Assembly: GCF_002075885.1 (NCBI RefSeq)
Contig: NZ_MDET01000025.1
Coordinates: 1 to 40,013 of the forward strand
Origin: Manganibacter manganicus
Lineage (GTDB): Bacteria; Pseudomonadota; Alphaproteobacteria; Rhizobiales; Rhizobiaceae
Reading direction: 5' to 3'
Length of the DNA stretch: 40,013 nt
In this document: positions 29,154-37,352 of the stretch, one piece after another
Layout of the letters: each line of letters begins with the position of its first letter
Numbering within the stretch: position 1 is the stretch's first letter
Position numbers and translations under genes: made by a program
Notes under the pieces: model-generated
Told to the model about the DNA's origin: nothing
Database searches by the model: none
The model's input: only the letters and a program-made list of their open reading frames with translations

Positions 29154-31805
29154 TCAGATGTCGCGCAGATATTCTGCGTCGTGCCCGGCTGGCGGCCGCG
29201 CGATCAGAACCGCGGCGACGACGGCGGCGACCATGAGGGTGAGAACCGTGCCGAGATAAGCCCAGGGGACGGACAGCGCCTCCGGCGGAGGGTCGAACAC
29301 TCCGGTTAGCAGTTTGATCAGCATCCAGGCGGTCGCCGTCCCCGAAATCAGCCCGAAAACCGCGCCCCCGGCAATGACGAGTAACCCTTCGCTCCACAGG
29401 AAAGCAGAAAGTTGCCGACGACTTGCGCCAACGGCGCCCAGGATGGCGAAGTTCCGGCGCCGCTCGATCAGTCCGAGCGCCAGCATCAATCCGCCTGCAG
29501 CGGCTGCCATCATCACGGCGAAAGCCAGCTCGATTGTCGTCAGGCCGGCAAGATCTACTGCGGTGAGGCTTGAGCCAATCAGATGGGTAGCCTGGCCAAT
29601 GTCCTTCACCTTTAGCGACGGGTCTAAGCCAGCGACGGATGAGGCTTGTGCGGCCAGCGCCGAGGGATCGCTCTTGGCCCGCATGAGAACATATTCCGAG
29701 GCCGGCGAGCCGGTCGTTGCGCCGATATAGCTTGCATTCGCAACCAGGAACGAATCCTTCGGCGCGGTCGGAAACTCGCGCGCGACGCCGATGAACTTGA
29801 ACGGCACCGGATGATACTGATGGTCCTTGGCATTCATCAGCCGCAGGTTGATGGTATCGCCCTGCTGGAGCTGGAAATCCCGGACCGTCTCTTCCGACAC
29901 CAGCACGCCGTCTGGCGTCGCGGCCAGCTCTGCAAGCATGGCCGCCGCGCTCCCGCCGCTGAAATAGGCGTCCGAAAGGCTGGTCGCTTGCTCGATGCGT
30001 CCGGGGTCGATGCCGTAGAGGTCCTGCAGATCGGCTCCGACATAGGCAAAGCGGTGCTGCATGGGCTCGGCCGCCGCCGTCCCGGGCAACGCGGCGAGTG
30101 CGGCCAGATGGGCGCCGGCAGGCTTGTCCGACGTACCGAAGACGGTGACGTCGGCGCCGTTGGTGAGTTCCGCGTCGACGCGCGACTGGGCGTTGTAGGT
30201 GGCGTTGAAGATCGCGGTCGACACGGCGAACGAGACCGCGAGCGCAGTCATGGCTATGCCTGCGGTGAGCCGGCGGGACTGCCGCGACATCGCCGCCGCG
30301 ACGATCGGCGCGAGGCGGCCGCTGACCGGCCTGACGAGGCCCCGCAGAAGCCGCCCGTTGCTTGCGATCACGCTATTCGACAGACGCAGCGCCAACAGCG
30401 CGAGCCCGAGCCAGAACAGGGCCGGCGCGATGAAGGCTTTGTAGTCCACGGCCGTTGCCGCGACGCCTTCAGGCGCAAGAACGATCTGGTAGCCGGTGCT
30501 TGCCGATTGCCAAAAGAACATGCCTGCCGCCGCAAGCAGCAACACGTCGAACCACAGGCGCTGCCAGAGCGGCTGCCTGGCCGCGACGACAGTGCGGCGG
30601 GCAGCGCTGACGGTGTTCAGGCGCGCCTCGCGCCAGGAAGGGTACAGATAGGCGACAAAGCCTGCGACGAGCCCGACGATGCCCACCAAGCCCAGGATCG
30701 CGGCTGTCGCTCCTGGAACCATGCCTTGCCCCGATACCCAGGGCTCCAGCGACAACGCTGCCGCCAGGCCGAGAAGCGTGCCGGTGATCGCGGCGACCGT
30801 CGCTTCGGCGGCGGACAAGCCAAGGATGGTGGACAAGGCGGCGCCGCGTACGCGCAGGAGCGCCTGCTCAAGACGACGGCGCGGCGCTCCCGAGGATGTC
30901 ACGGCGTAAGTGAGCACGAGCGCCAGCGCGACGCCCGGTAGACCGAGGAACAAAAAGAGAACCGAAGCGTAACGCGAATCTTCGCGCACCGCACCAAGGC
31001 GTGAGCCCAGATTGTCCGCGACCAGCGCCTGGCCGGCGACCTTAGCTTCCAGGTTCCTCGCGGCGCCACTGACGAAGGTGAAGGCCGATACCGGGTCCGT
31101 GGGAAGCATGTCATGGGTAAGCCTGACGTGCAGTTGCCGGCGAATGGTGTCGGGACGCGCCGTCCCCTGCGGATCGAAGGCCTGCATCCATTCGGTCCGC
31201 GGCAGCACGAGCACATTATCCGGAGGCGCCTGCGGTGCCGCCTGGGGCGGCAGGCCAACCGCCTGGAACAACGCATCCGCGTCGGGAAGATCGACCACGC
31301 CCGCGACCGTCACCGTCAGCGGTGGCAGGCCGATACGGTTGATCGTCACTGGATCGCCTGGGCCGACATGCAGATTGGCCGCGGTCTGCTGCGCGATGAG
31401 GACGCCATTTCGGCTACCCGAAAGGAACCGGACTTCCATGGGGAAATCACGCAGATAATTGCCATCGAAGGCGATCACCTGTCCGGGGCCGGTGGTCTGG
31501 ACCGTGCCGCCGGTGCGGGCCTCGAAACCGGCCACATCCGCGAAGTTTGCCTGATGCAGCGTCTGGACGAGCTTCGTCTCATTCAATGTTTTGCGTATGG
31601 CGGCCTCATTCGCCCCCGACACAAGCTGCACTTGCCAGTCGATGGGAATAGCCGATACCGCACGGGTGGTCATGGACGCACCTGCGCCGACGAGGAACAG
31701 CGTCAGCATCGCCAAAAGCGCCACTGTGAGCGCGATGCCTGCCGCCGAGCCGGCGGTCCGGGCGAAGCGGTGGGCAAGGACGCCCCGAATCCAGAGAACG
31801 ACCAT
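29154..31805 (-). CDS. Large FtsX-type ABC transporter permease (MacB/LolE-like superfamily)
   Basis: From ATG 31805, overlapping the ATPase stop as TGATG, the product has 883 residues. An N-terminal membrane segment (VALLAMLTLFLVGAG) precedes a large periplasmic domain. Two FtsX permease domains follow: one near residues 280-400 (FLFLGLPGVALALVLTYAV onwards) and the other near 760-883 (LTTIELAFAVMMAAAAGGLMLALGLIERRRNFAILGAVGAS...). The E-R-R-x-x-x-A-x-L-x-A-x-G-A coupling helix is visible in the second. The double-FtsX layout with about 10 membrane segments is that of exporters for lipids, lipoproteins or peptides. A different possible start 19 codons upstream lies inside the ATPase gene. 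Substrate unknown. Confidence 0.83.
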   Translation of the reverse strand: MVVLWIRGVLAHRFARTAGSAAGIALTVALLAMLTLFLVGAGASMTTRAVSAIPIDWQVQLVSGANEAAIRKTLNETKLVQTLHQANFADVAGFEARTGGTVQTTGPGQVIAFDGNYLRDFPMEVRFLSGSRNGVLIAQQTAANLHVGPGDPVTINRIGLPPLTVTVAGVVDLPDADALFQAVGLPPQAAPQAPPDNVLVLPRTEWMQAFDPQGTARPDTIRRQLHVRLTHDMLPTDPVSAFTFVSGAARNLEAKVAGQALVADNLGSRLGAVREDSRYASVLFLFLGLPGVALALVLTYAVTSSGAPRRRLEQALLRVRGAALSTILGLSAAEATVAAITGTLLGLAAALSLEPWVSGQGMVPGATAAILGLVGIVGLVAGFVAYLYPSWREARLNTVSAARRTVVAARQPLWQRLWFDVLLLAAAGMFFWQSASTGYQIVLAPEGVAATAVDYKAFIAPALFWLGLALLALRLSNSVIASNGRLLRGLVRPVSGRLAPIVAAAMSRQSRRLTAGIAMTALAVSFAVSTAIFNATYNAQSRVDAELTNGADVTVFGTSDKPAGAHLAALAALPGTAAAEPMQHRFAYVGADLQDLYGIDPGRIEQATSLSDAYFSGGSAAAMLAELAATPDGVLVSEETVRDFQLQQGDTINLRLMNAKDHQYHPVPFKFIGVAREFPTAPKDSFLVANASYIGATTGSPASEYVLMRAKSDPSALAAQASSVAGLDPSLKVKDIGQATHLIGSSLTAVDLAGLTTIELAFAVMMAAAAGGLMLALGLIERRRNFAILGAVGASRRQLSAFLWSEGLLVIAGGAVFGLISGTATAWMLIKLLTGVFDPPPEALSVPWAYLGTVLTLMVAAVVAAVLIARPPAGHDAEYLRDI

Positions 31806-32482
31806 CACGCAGGCTCCAATACTGGTTGGCCGCAACGAAATTGGCCGTGATCCATCGTCCAACGCGTCGCCATGCGGGCAGCGACGGCTTGATCATGCGT
31901 GGCGACGATCAGGGCTGCCGAAGTATTCGCGAGGTAGTCCAGCACCGCATCCATGAAGAATTGCGCCGTGACGCCATCGAGCTGCCCGGTGGGCTCATCG
32001 GCCAAGACGAGCTTCGGCCGGAGCGCCAAAGCCCGCACCATCGCCACACGTTGCGCCTGGCCGCCGGACAGTTCTTCAGGCATCTTGTCTGCAAGCTCGC
32101 CAAGTTCGAAGCGGGACAGAAGGTCGCGGCTGTAGTCAGGCGGCAAATCCTCGTCGGCGAGGACCGCCGGCAGGTCGACGTTCTCGGCAACCGTCAAGGC
32201 CGGAAACAGACTGGGCGACTGGAACACGGCGCCGATCATGCGCGGTCGTAGCCGCTCGGCGGGTCCCAGGCCGGGCCATTCGACGGTGCCGTTTGTCGGG
32301 CGGTCGAGTCCGCCAAGGATGTGCAGCAGCGTCGTCTTGCCGGAACCGGAGGGGCCGGTGAGCGCGATGCGGGCGCCCTCCCGGATTTCGCAGCTTATGT
32401 CGTTCAGCACCGACACGCGGCTTTCCCCGCCGCCTGAAAACGCACGCCCGACATGCCTGCAGACGGCCAGGATCTCAGTCAT
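31805..32482 (-). CDS. ABC transporter ATPase of the LolD/MacB type (second of two)
   Basis: The 225-residue ATPase has Walker A GPSGSGKTTLLHILGG, the Q-loop AVFQSPSLFPALTVAENV, the signature LSGGQAQRVAMVRALA, Walker B LVLADEPTGQLD and the switch ATHDQAVAARM. The short format and DEPTG fit the LolD/MacB/FtsE class that serves FtsX-type permeases. It overlaps the previous ATPase gene by 8 bases and the permease start by one, so all are co-translated. All catalytic residues are present. Confidence 0.87.
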   Translation of the reverse strand: MTEILAVCRHVGRAFSGGGESRVSVLNDISCEIREGARIALTGPSGSGKTTLLHILGGLDRPTNGTVEWPGLGPAERLRPRMIGAVFQSPSLFPALTVAENVDLPAVLADEDLPPDYSRDLLSRFELGELADKMPEELSGGQAQRVAMVRALALRPKLVLADEPTGQLDGVTAQFFMDAVLDYLANTSAALIVATHDQAVAARMATRWTMDHGQFRCGQPVLEPA

Positions 32483-33137
32483 CCTCTACTCTCCCGTCGT
32501 GCAGTCGCACGATCCTGTCGGCCTTTCGGGCCAATGCTCCGCTGTGGGTAGCCAAGAGCGTGGTGAGGCCAGCGCGGCGTCTGGTCTCGAAATGATCGAT
32601 CAGGCGTGATTCCGTATCGGCGTCGACCTCTGCGGTCGGTTCGTCGGCGATGAGGATCGGCGGGTCCGCGGCAAGCGCAACGGCGAGGCCGGCGCGCGCC
32701 GTTTCACCACCGGAAAGCTGGGTTGCGAAGGCATGCGCGCGCGCCCTTAGACCGACCGTTTCGACCAGCGCGTCGACGCGGGCTTCGTCCGACTTGCCGG
32801 CGAGCATCATCTGGAAACGGATGTTTTGCCGCACGCTGAGATGCGGGAAAAGGTTGCCTGTCTGCAGGAGAATGCCGAAGTGGCTGGCGCGCATCCGCGC
32901 CCGCTCGGCTTCTGAGCGTCGTGTCAGGCGCATGCCACCCACTTCGACGTGGCCGCCGTCCGGTTCGTCCAATCCTGTCAGGCATGACAGCAAGGTGGAC
33001 TTGCCGCTGCCCGAGGGACCGACCAGGGCGACGAATTCGCCCGCGCAAAGGGCGAGGCTAACGCCGCGTAGCGCGAACGTTTCGTCGTCTCCCGTATGGA
33101 AAAACCGGTAGAGTTCGTGCGCAACAAGTGCCGTCAT
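32475..33137 (-). CDS. ABC transporter ATPase of the LolD/MacB type (first of two)
   Basis: The 220-residue ATPase has Walker A GPSGSGKSTLLSCLTGL, the Q-loop ILLQTGNLFPHLSV, a variant signature LSGGETARAGLAVALA, Walker B ILIADEPTAEVD and the switch ATHSGAL. It differs from its neighbour in the signature (GGET for GGQ) and switch residues, so the two are paralogues, not recent duplicates. Two unlike ATPases with one double-FtsX permease could form an asymmetric heterodimer. It begins one base after the upstream gene's stop. Confidence 0.86.
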   Translation of the reverse strand: MTALVAHELYRFFHTGDDETFALRGVSLALCAGEFVALVGPSGSGKSTLLSCLTGLDEPDGGHVEVGGMRLTRRSEAERARMRASHFGILLQTGNLFPHLSVRQNIRFQMMLAGKSDEARVDALVETVGLRARAHAFATQLSGGETARAGLAVALAADPPILIADEPTAEVDADTESRLIDHFETRRRAGLTTLLATHSGALARKADRIVRLHDGRVEDD

Positions 33138-33138
33138 C

Positions 33139-33732
33139 TCACTTCCACCGGAATGACTTGGACATCAGTTGCCACTGATCGACATTGTCCGCGCCCTTCG
33201 GTGCGTAGAGTTCGAGCGTGGCCAGTTTTCCGTCCTTGAAATAAAGATAGCGCTCGTTTTCCAGCCGAACCTGCTTGCTGGTCACTGCGTTCGGTTCTGA
33301 GTTCGACGTGTAGACGATGCGGATCGCCGGACCGGCGGGCAACTTGACAGCCTTGACGGATGCCACCGTCACTGCCCGCCCGGCCACCTTGAGCTTCGGC
33401 ACCTCGCCGTTCCTGACGCTTTCGACGCTGGGCGCCGCTGTTGCGTTCGCCACCGTCACGACGACACCGTCCAGCTTGTCGACGAAACTTGCCCCGTCGG
33501 CGCGGTCCGAACGAGCCCAGCCCTCGGGAACCTTGATCGTGAAGCCCTGAGGTGCCTTGTAGTCGATGAAGACCTGCGTGTCGGGTATGTCTCCGGGCGG
33601 GTTCTTCTCGGCGGGAACGGGCTTCTCGGCGGAGAAAGCCGGCGAGGCGAGGCCCATGCCGAAAATCGGAACGAGGCCGATGACCGCGAAGAGGACGGCC
33701 TTTCCGGCGGGAAATCGAGTAGACTTGTTCAT
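33139..33732 (-). CDS. Secreted protein of unknown function, first gene of the ABC operon
   Basis: From ATG 33732 the precursor has 197 residues. A signal peptide (FPAGKAVLFAVIGLVPIFGMGLASPAFSA, cut near 34) is followed by IPDTQVFIDYKAPQGFTIKVPEGWARSDRADGASFVDKLDGVVVTV, ending WQLMSKSFRWK. The GFTIKVPEGWxRSD...SF start recalls PsbP/DcrB-like domains, small alpha-beta folds in envelope proteins, but I do not recognise the exact family. It is encoded immediately before two ATPases and an FtsX permease and is probably the periplasmic partner or cargo of that transporter. Confidence 0.75.
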   Translation of the reverse strand: MNKSTRFPAGKAVLFAVIGLVPIFGMGLASPAFSAEKPVPAEKNPPGDIPDTQVFIDYKAPQGFTIKVPEGWARSDRADGASFVDKLDGVVVTVANATAAPSVESVRNGEVPKLKVAGRAVTVASVKAVKLPAGPAIRIVYTSNSEPNAVTSKQVRLENERYLYFKDGKLATLELYAPKGADNVDQWQLMSKSFRWK

Positions 33733-33802
33733 GGCTGCGATCCTTGCTTTGTCGGAACGCCGCAATAATAGGACGGCCACTTTACGTGTCCGTGGCCGCA
33801 AT

Positions 33803-33819
33803 CATACGAATTGGTAAAC
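33803..33819 (-). promoter_or_regulatory. TTAC-N6-GTA box upstream of the secreted-protein/ABC operon
   Basis: On the gene strand it reads GTTTACCAATTCGTATG, about 70 bp upstream of the start at 33732. It shares TTACCAAT-CGTA with the box at 37136-37151. The kinase gene ends at 33835, just beyond it. Confidence 0.45.
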
Positions 33820-33834
33820 TCGAAACGAGCCTCG

Positions 33835-35208
33835 CTAGGATTGCCCGCCGCGCGAAGCTGAAAAAATCACCTCGACGCCCAGCCCCGGCCGACGGTCATC
33901 CAGCCTGATCGTCGCGCCGTGCAGGTCCGCGATAGCGCGAACAAGACTGAGGCCGAGGCCGCTGCCGGGCGTCGACCGGCTCTTTTCGATCCGGTAAAGC
34001 CGGCGGAAGACGTTTTCATGTTCCGCCGGTGGAATGCCGGGTCCGTCGTCGGCGACGCTCGCCGTGACGCGGTCGCCGTCGCGTCGCACCGACAATTCGA
34101 TCTTGGTGCCGGCAGGGCAATGCCTCAGCGCGTTCTCCACGAGATTCGCGAACATCTGGGTGAGCAGTTCGGCGTCGCCGTGGACCAGCCCCCCTGGTCC
34201 CTGGAGCGTCCTTCTCGCCAAGAGCGACATGCCGCTGTCTTCCGCCACGTCGGTATAAATCTCGGCGATCGAATTGACGATCGCGTCGAGATCGACCTCG
34301 GCGAAGCGAGCTTTGCGCGCACCCGCTTCGATCTGGGCAATGCGCAGAAGCGCTTCGAACGTGTCGTTGATTTGCCGGCTTTCCGCACGCGCCTCGACAA
34401 GTTGCCCGGTTATGTCCTGGCCATTCGAAGATCCGTATTCGGCCGCCTCCAGGATTATCTGCAGCCGGTTCAACGGTGTCTTTAGATCATGGGCGATGTC
34501 GCTCGATACCTGCCGCATGCCCTCCACCAGCGCGGAAAGCCGGTCGAGAGCTTCGTTCACCTGGGTTGAAACGCCGTCAATGTCGTCACCATTGCCCAAG
34601 AGCGGGATCCGGGCGCCGAGCCTGCCTTGCGAAACGTCGCCCATTGTGGCGGCGATCGCGTCGAGCCGCCGCTGGATGCGCGATGCGATCGCGGCGCCGC
34701 CCGCGACCGCAAGAGCGGCGACGATGAGCGTCGCCCAGATGAAGCCGGTCAAGACGATCTCTTCCAGCCTTTCGGTCTGGGAATAGCTGAGCGCCACGGT
34801 CAGCCGGTTGGCTCCGACGGCTCCGGAATAGGCGCGGTAGGTTCCATCCGCCGGTACACCTGGGATATCGCCGATCACCGAGTAGCCTTCCGGAACGTCC
34901 ATACCGGTAAAATTGCCGGCAAGATGGCTTCCGTCCGGTCCCGATAGCGAAAACAGCCGCTCATGCGGAGACGTCAGTTTTGTGTGGCTTTTGACCGTGG
35001 CGATCAAATCCTCGAGATCGCTGCCGTCATAGGTGGCGGCGACGACGGAGAAGGTCTCCTTGGCGGTTTCGTCCAGGCTGTGCGAAAGATCGGCGCGCAT
35101 CACCTGGTACATGACAAAGCCGGAAATCACGAACGTCAGCACGAACAAGACGGCGAAACTCACCGCCATTCTGAAGGCCGTGCTCCGCCAAAGCTCAAGC
35201 CGGCGCAT
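33835..35208 (-). CDS. Sensor histidine kinase (EnvZ/QseC-type)
   Basis: From ATG 35208 the product has 457 residues: a short cytosolic N-terminus, membrane segments at about 13-34 and 151-175, and a periplasmic sensor of about 115 residues. A HAMP domain follows (RIQRRLDAIAATMGDVSQGRLGARIP), then the H-box SSDIAHDLKTPLNRLQ (His240), N-box MFANLVENALRHC and G boxes VADDGPGIPP and GSGLGLSLVRAI. It overlaps the regulator gene by 14 bases. The reading frame extends 57 codons upstream but that part is a shadow of the regulator gene. Confidence 0.88.
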   Translation of the reverse strand: MRRLELWRSTAFRMAVSFAVLFVLTFVISGFVMYQVMRADLSHSLDETAKETFSVVAATYDGSDLEDLIATVKSHTKLTSPHERLFSLSGPDGSHLAGNFTGMDVPEGYSVIGDIPGVPADGTYRAYSGAVGANRLTVALSYSQTERLEEIVLTGFIWATLIVAALAVAGGAAIASRIQRRLDAIAATMGDVSQGRLGARIPLLGNGDDIDGVSTQVNEALDRLSALVEGMRQVSSDIAHDLKTPLNRLQIILEAAEYGSSNGQDITGQLVEARAESRQINDTFEALLRIAQIEAGARKARFAEVDLDAIVNSIAEIYTDVAEDSGMSLLARRTLQGPGGLVHGDAELLTQMFANLVENALRHCPAGTKIELSVRRDGDRVTASVADDGPGIPPAEHENVFRRLYRIEKSRSTPGSGLGLSLVRAIADLHGATIRLDDRRPGLGVEVIFSASRGGQS

Positions 35209-35872
35209 GCAGGCTGTATCCGATGTTGCGTACGGTATGGAGCAGGGGCGTTTCGAAGGGCTTGTCGATCTTTGCTCGCAGGCGGCTGATATGGGTTTCG
35301 ACAACGCTGGTTTTGGGATCGAAGTTGAAATCCCAGACGCGCTCGAGCAGCATCGTCCGGGTGATGACGCGGCCTTCACTCTGCATCAACATTTCCAGCA
35401 GTTTGAACTCGCGCGGCTGGAGGTCGATTGCCTGGCCTTGTCGTATTACCCGGCGCCGTATCAGGTCCATTTCGAGATCCGCCACGCGCAGGATGCTTCT
35501 CTGCTCCTGCGCGGGCGGCCTGCGGCCGAGCGCGTTGATGCGGGCAAGCAGTTCGGAAAAGGCAAAGGGCTTGACCAGATAGTCATCGCCCCCCGCCTCG
35601 AGCCCTTCGACGCGGTCGTCGATGCCGGCGACCGCAGTCAGGAACAGGACGGGCGTGGCAACGCCCGCGGCGCGCGCCGCCTTGACCATCGACAAGCCGT
35701 CCAATCCCTTGATCATCCGGTCGGCGACGATGACGTCGTAATTATCGCGCGTCGCCGCGAACAGCCCGTCGTGGCCGTCGGAGAGGCAGTCGCAGATGTG
35801 CCCGGCCTCCGTCAGACCACGGACGATGTAGTCGGCGGTTCGCTGGTCATCCTCGACGATAAGTAGCCGCAT
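35195..35872 (-). CDS. OmpR-family response regulator
   Basis: From ATG 35872 the product has 225 residues: MRLLIVEDDQRTADYIVRGL, phospho-acceptor Asp51 (VIVADRMIKGLDGL), Lys101 (DYLVKPFAF), and a winged-helix domain with DLQPREFKLLEMLMQSEGRVI and KTSVVETHISRLRAKID, then HTVRNIGYSL. The VARMI-like VADRM around Asp51 differs slightly from the common LDxxLP but keeps the essential Asp. It lies between the COG4705 gene and the kinase, and probably controls the envelope genes around it, perhaps through the recurrent TTAC-N6-GTA boxes. Confidence 0.88.
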   Translation of the reverse strand: MRLLIVEDDQRTADYIVRGLTEAGHICDCLSDGHDGLFAATRDNYDVIVADRMIKGLDGLSMVKAARAAGVATPVLFLTAVAGIDDRVEGLEAGGDDYLVKPFAFSELLARINALGRRPPAQEQRSILRVADLEMDLIRRRVIRQGQAIDLQPREFKLLEMLMQSEGRVITRTMLLERVWDFNFDPKTSVVETHISRLRAKIDKPFETPLLHTVRNIGYSLHAPA

Positions 35873-35954
35873 GGCTGGCGTTCTCTGTCCGAACGGTTTG
35901 ACGTGCGGCGAGCCTACCACTGCGCCGAGAGTTTCGCGAGAACCGCCTTCTACG

Positions 35955-36773
35955 CTACTCCGCATCGAGGGCGATAGCTCCACTGTCTTCGCGGTTGAAA
36001 GTCAGGCTCATATAGCCAACGGTGACCACGATACAGCCGAGGAAGAGCAGGCTGGTGTAGGTGGTGCCGAAGCCAAGGCCGCCATATTCGCGGGGTTGCG
36101 AAAGCAGGTCGCCGAACGAGGCGCCGAGCGGCCGCGTCAGGATGTAGGCGAGCCAGAAGGCAGCGATGCCGTTCAGGCCGAGCCGATAATACGCGAAAGC
36201 GATTGCCACGATGACGGCGCCAAACAAGATGCCCGTGGTCAGGTAGCCCAGACCGAAGCGTTCGGCCAGGAGGTCGCCGACCGACGTGCCGAGCGAAAAA
36301 GTGAACAGGATCGCCAGCCAATAAAAGACTTCGCGACGGGTCGTGAAGATGGAATGAATCGAGAGCGTGCGCTCGCTGGCGAACCAGATCGCGAATGTGG
36401 CAGCCAGCACCGCCGAAAAGGCGATGGTCGTGGTTTCCAGCGTCACTCCGAAATTATCGACGAGATTGTCGGTAATCAGCGTGCCAACGATGCTGATGAG
36501 AACGACGGCTAGCCAGTAGGCCCATGGCACGTAGCGCTTCTGGGCGAACTGCAGCATCATGGCGGCCACGAGAACCGCCGTCATAATGAGCGAGGTCGTG
36601 GTGAGGCCTAAGCCGAGATTGACCGCGAGGTAGTCGGCGGCCGTTTCGCCCATGGTGACGGCCAGGAGCTTGATCAGCCAGAATGCTACCGTCACGTCGG
36701 GAACGCGATTGGCTGCTTCGAGTGCCGGCCGCCCGCCGGCCACCGGGGTTTGGGAAAAATGTGCGTGGGTCAT
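35955..36773 (-). CDS. COG4705-family multi-pass membrane protein
   Basis: The 272-residue protein has about seven hydrophobic segments and a thrice-repeated polar signature: VTMGETAADYLAVNLGLGLTTT, LGTSVGDLLAERFGLGYLTT and RPLGASFGDLLSQP. The repeat G-x-T/S-x-x-D-x-L with following helix looks like an internal duplication lining a membrane site. The family (COG4705) has no experimentally established role known to me, although it is common near envelope stress and two-component genes. It overlaps the upstream small secreted-protein gene as ATGA and lies 82 bp before the response regulator. Confidence 0.75.
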   Translation of the reverse strand: MTHAHFSQTPVAGGRPALEAANRVPDVTVAFWLIKLLAVTMGETAADYLAVNLGLGLTTTSLIMTAVLVAAMMLQFAQKRYVPWAYWLAVVLISIVGTLITDNLVDNFGVTLETTTIAFSAVLAATFAIWFASERTLSIHSIFTTRREVFYWLAILFTFSLGTSVGDLLAERFGLGYLTTGILFGAVIVAIAFAYYRLGLNGIAAFWLAYILTRPLGASFGDLLSQPREYGGLGFGTTYTSLLFLGCIVVTVGYMSLTFNREDSGAIALDAE

Positions 36774-37027
36774 TTGCCGATCACCTTCATGGCCTGGCCG
36801 AAGAATTCGTCGGCGCGCTTGTCGTCGTCGGCATTACAGCGTTCGACGCCCTTTGTTTCCAGGTCGGCGATCTTGGCCTTATCGGCATCGTTCAGGCCGG
36901 CTTTAGCTTCCGCGGCGCGCAGCTCCTTCAGAGCTGTCTCGCAAGGCGTGGTCGCGGCGAGTGCCGGCGAGGCGAGCGCGGCAAGCACGCCGAGGGCGAA
37001 GAGGGTGGCGAGTGAGTTCTGTTTCAT
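36770..37027 (-). CDS. Small secreted protein with two cysteines
   Basis: From ATG 37027 the precursor has 85 residues: a signal peptide (MKQNSLATLFALGVLAALASPALA), then ATTPCETALKELRAAEAKAGLNDADKAKIADLETKGVERCNADDDKR. Two Cys bracket a helical, charge-rich core, so a disulfide-stabilised helical hairpin is likely. Its stop overlaps the COG4705 start (ATGA), which makes the pair co-translated. I do not recognise a named family. Confidence 0.75.
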   Translation of the reverse strand: MKQNSLATLFALGVLAALASPALAATTPCETALKELRAAEAKAGLNDADKAKIADLETKGVERCNADDDKRADEFFGQAMKVIGK

Positions 37028-37352
37028 CGGTCGATCCTTGGAAAGGCCGCGTATGGCGGCGGTTGTGTCCGGCACGCGGGAGCTGTGCCGCACACAACCG
37101 CTATCAAGGGCAACTCACGAAGCTCTGTCCGCCGCCTTACGGATTGGTAAGAAAGGCGCTTCAGCCGTACCAATCGTAAAGTTACGGCTGTGCCGAAACA
37201 AATTTGAACGTATCCGGTTACGGAGAACGACGGGGCGCAGACGCAATTGGTGCTGCCTTGCCTAACTTTGCGACCGATCGACGAGGTTGCCGCGATCCAC
37301 CGTTTGCAAACAGCGGTTCGAACCGACATGGTCCAACCGACGTCCTCTACAG
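37028..37352. promoter_or_regulatory. Promoter region of the secreted-protein/COG4705 operon with two TTAC-N6-GTA boxes
   Basis: No gene is seen. CTTACGGATTGGTAAG (37136-37151) has perfect 5-bp inverted ends, and TACCAATCGTAA (37168-37179) repeats its core in the other orientation. They lie about 110-150 bp upstream of the start at 37027. The paired arrangement fits a dimeric response regulator. Confidence 0.45.

Noticed and set aside
29646..30941. Plus-strand frame of 431 codons opposite the FtsX-type permease
   Set aside because: Arg/Gly/Asp-rich antisense text typical of GC-rich DNA; the minus strand has a coherent membrane protein.
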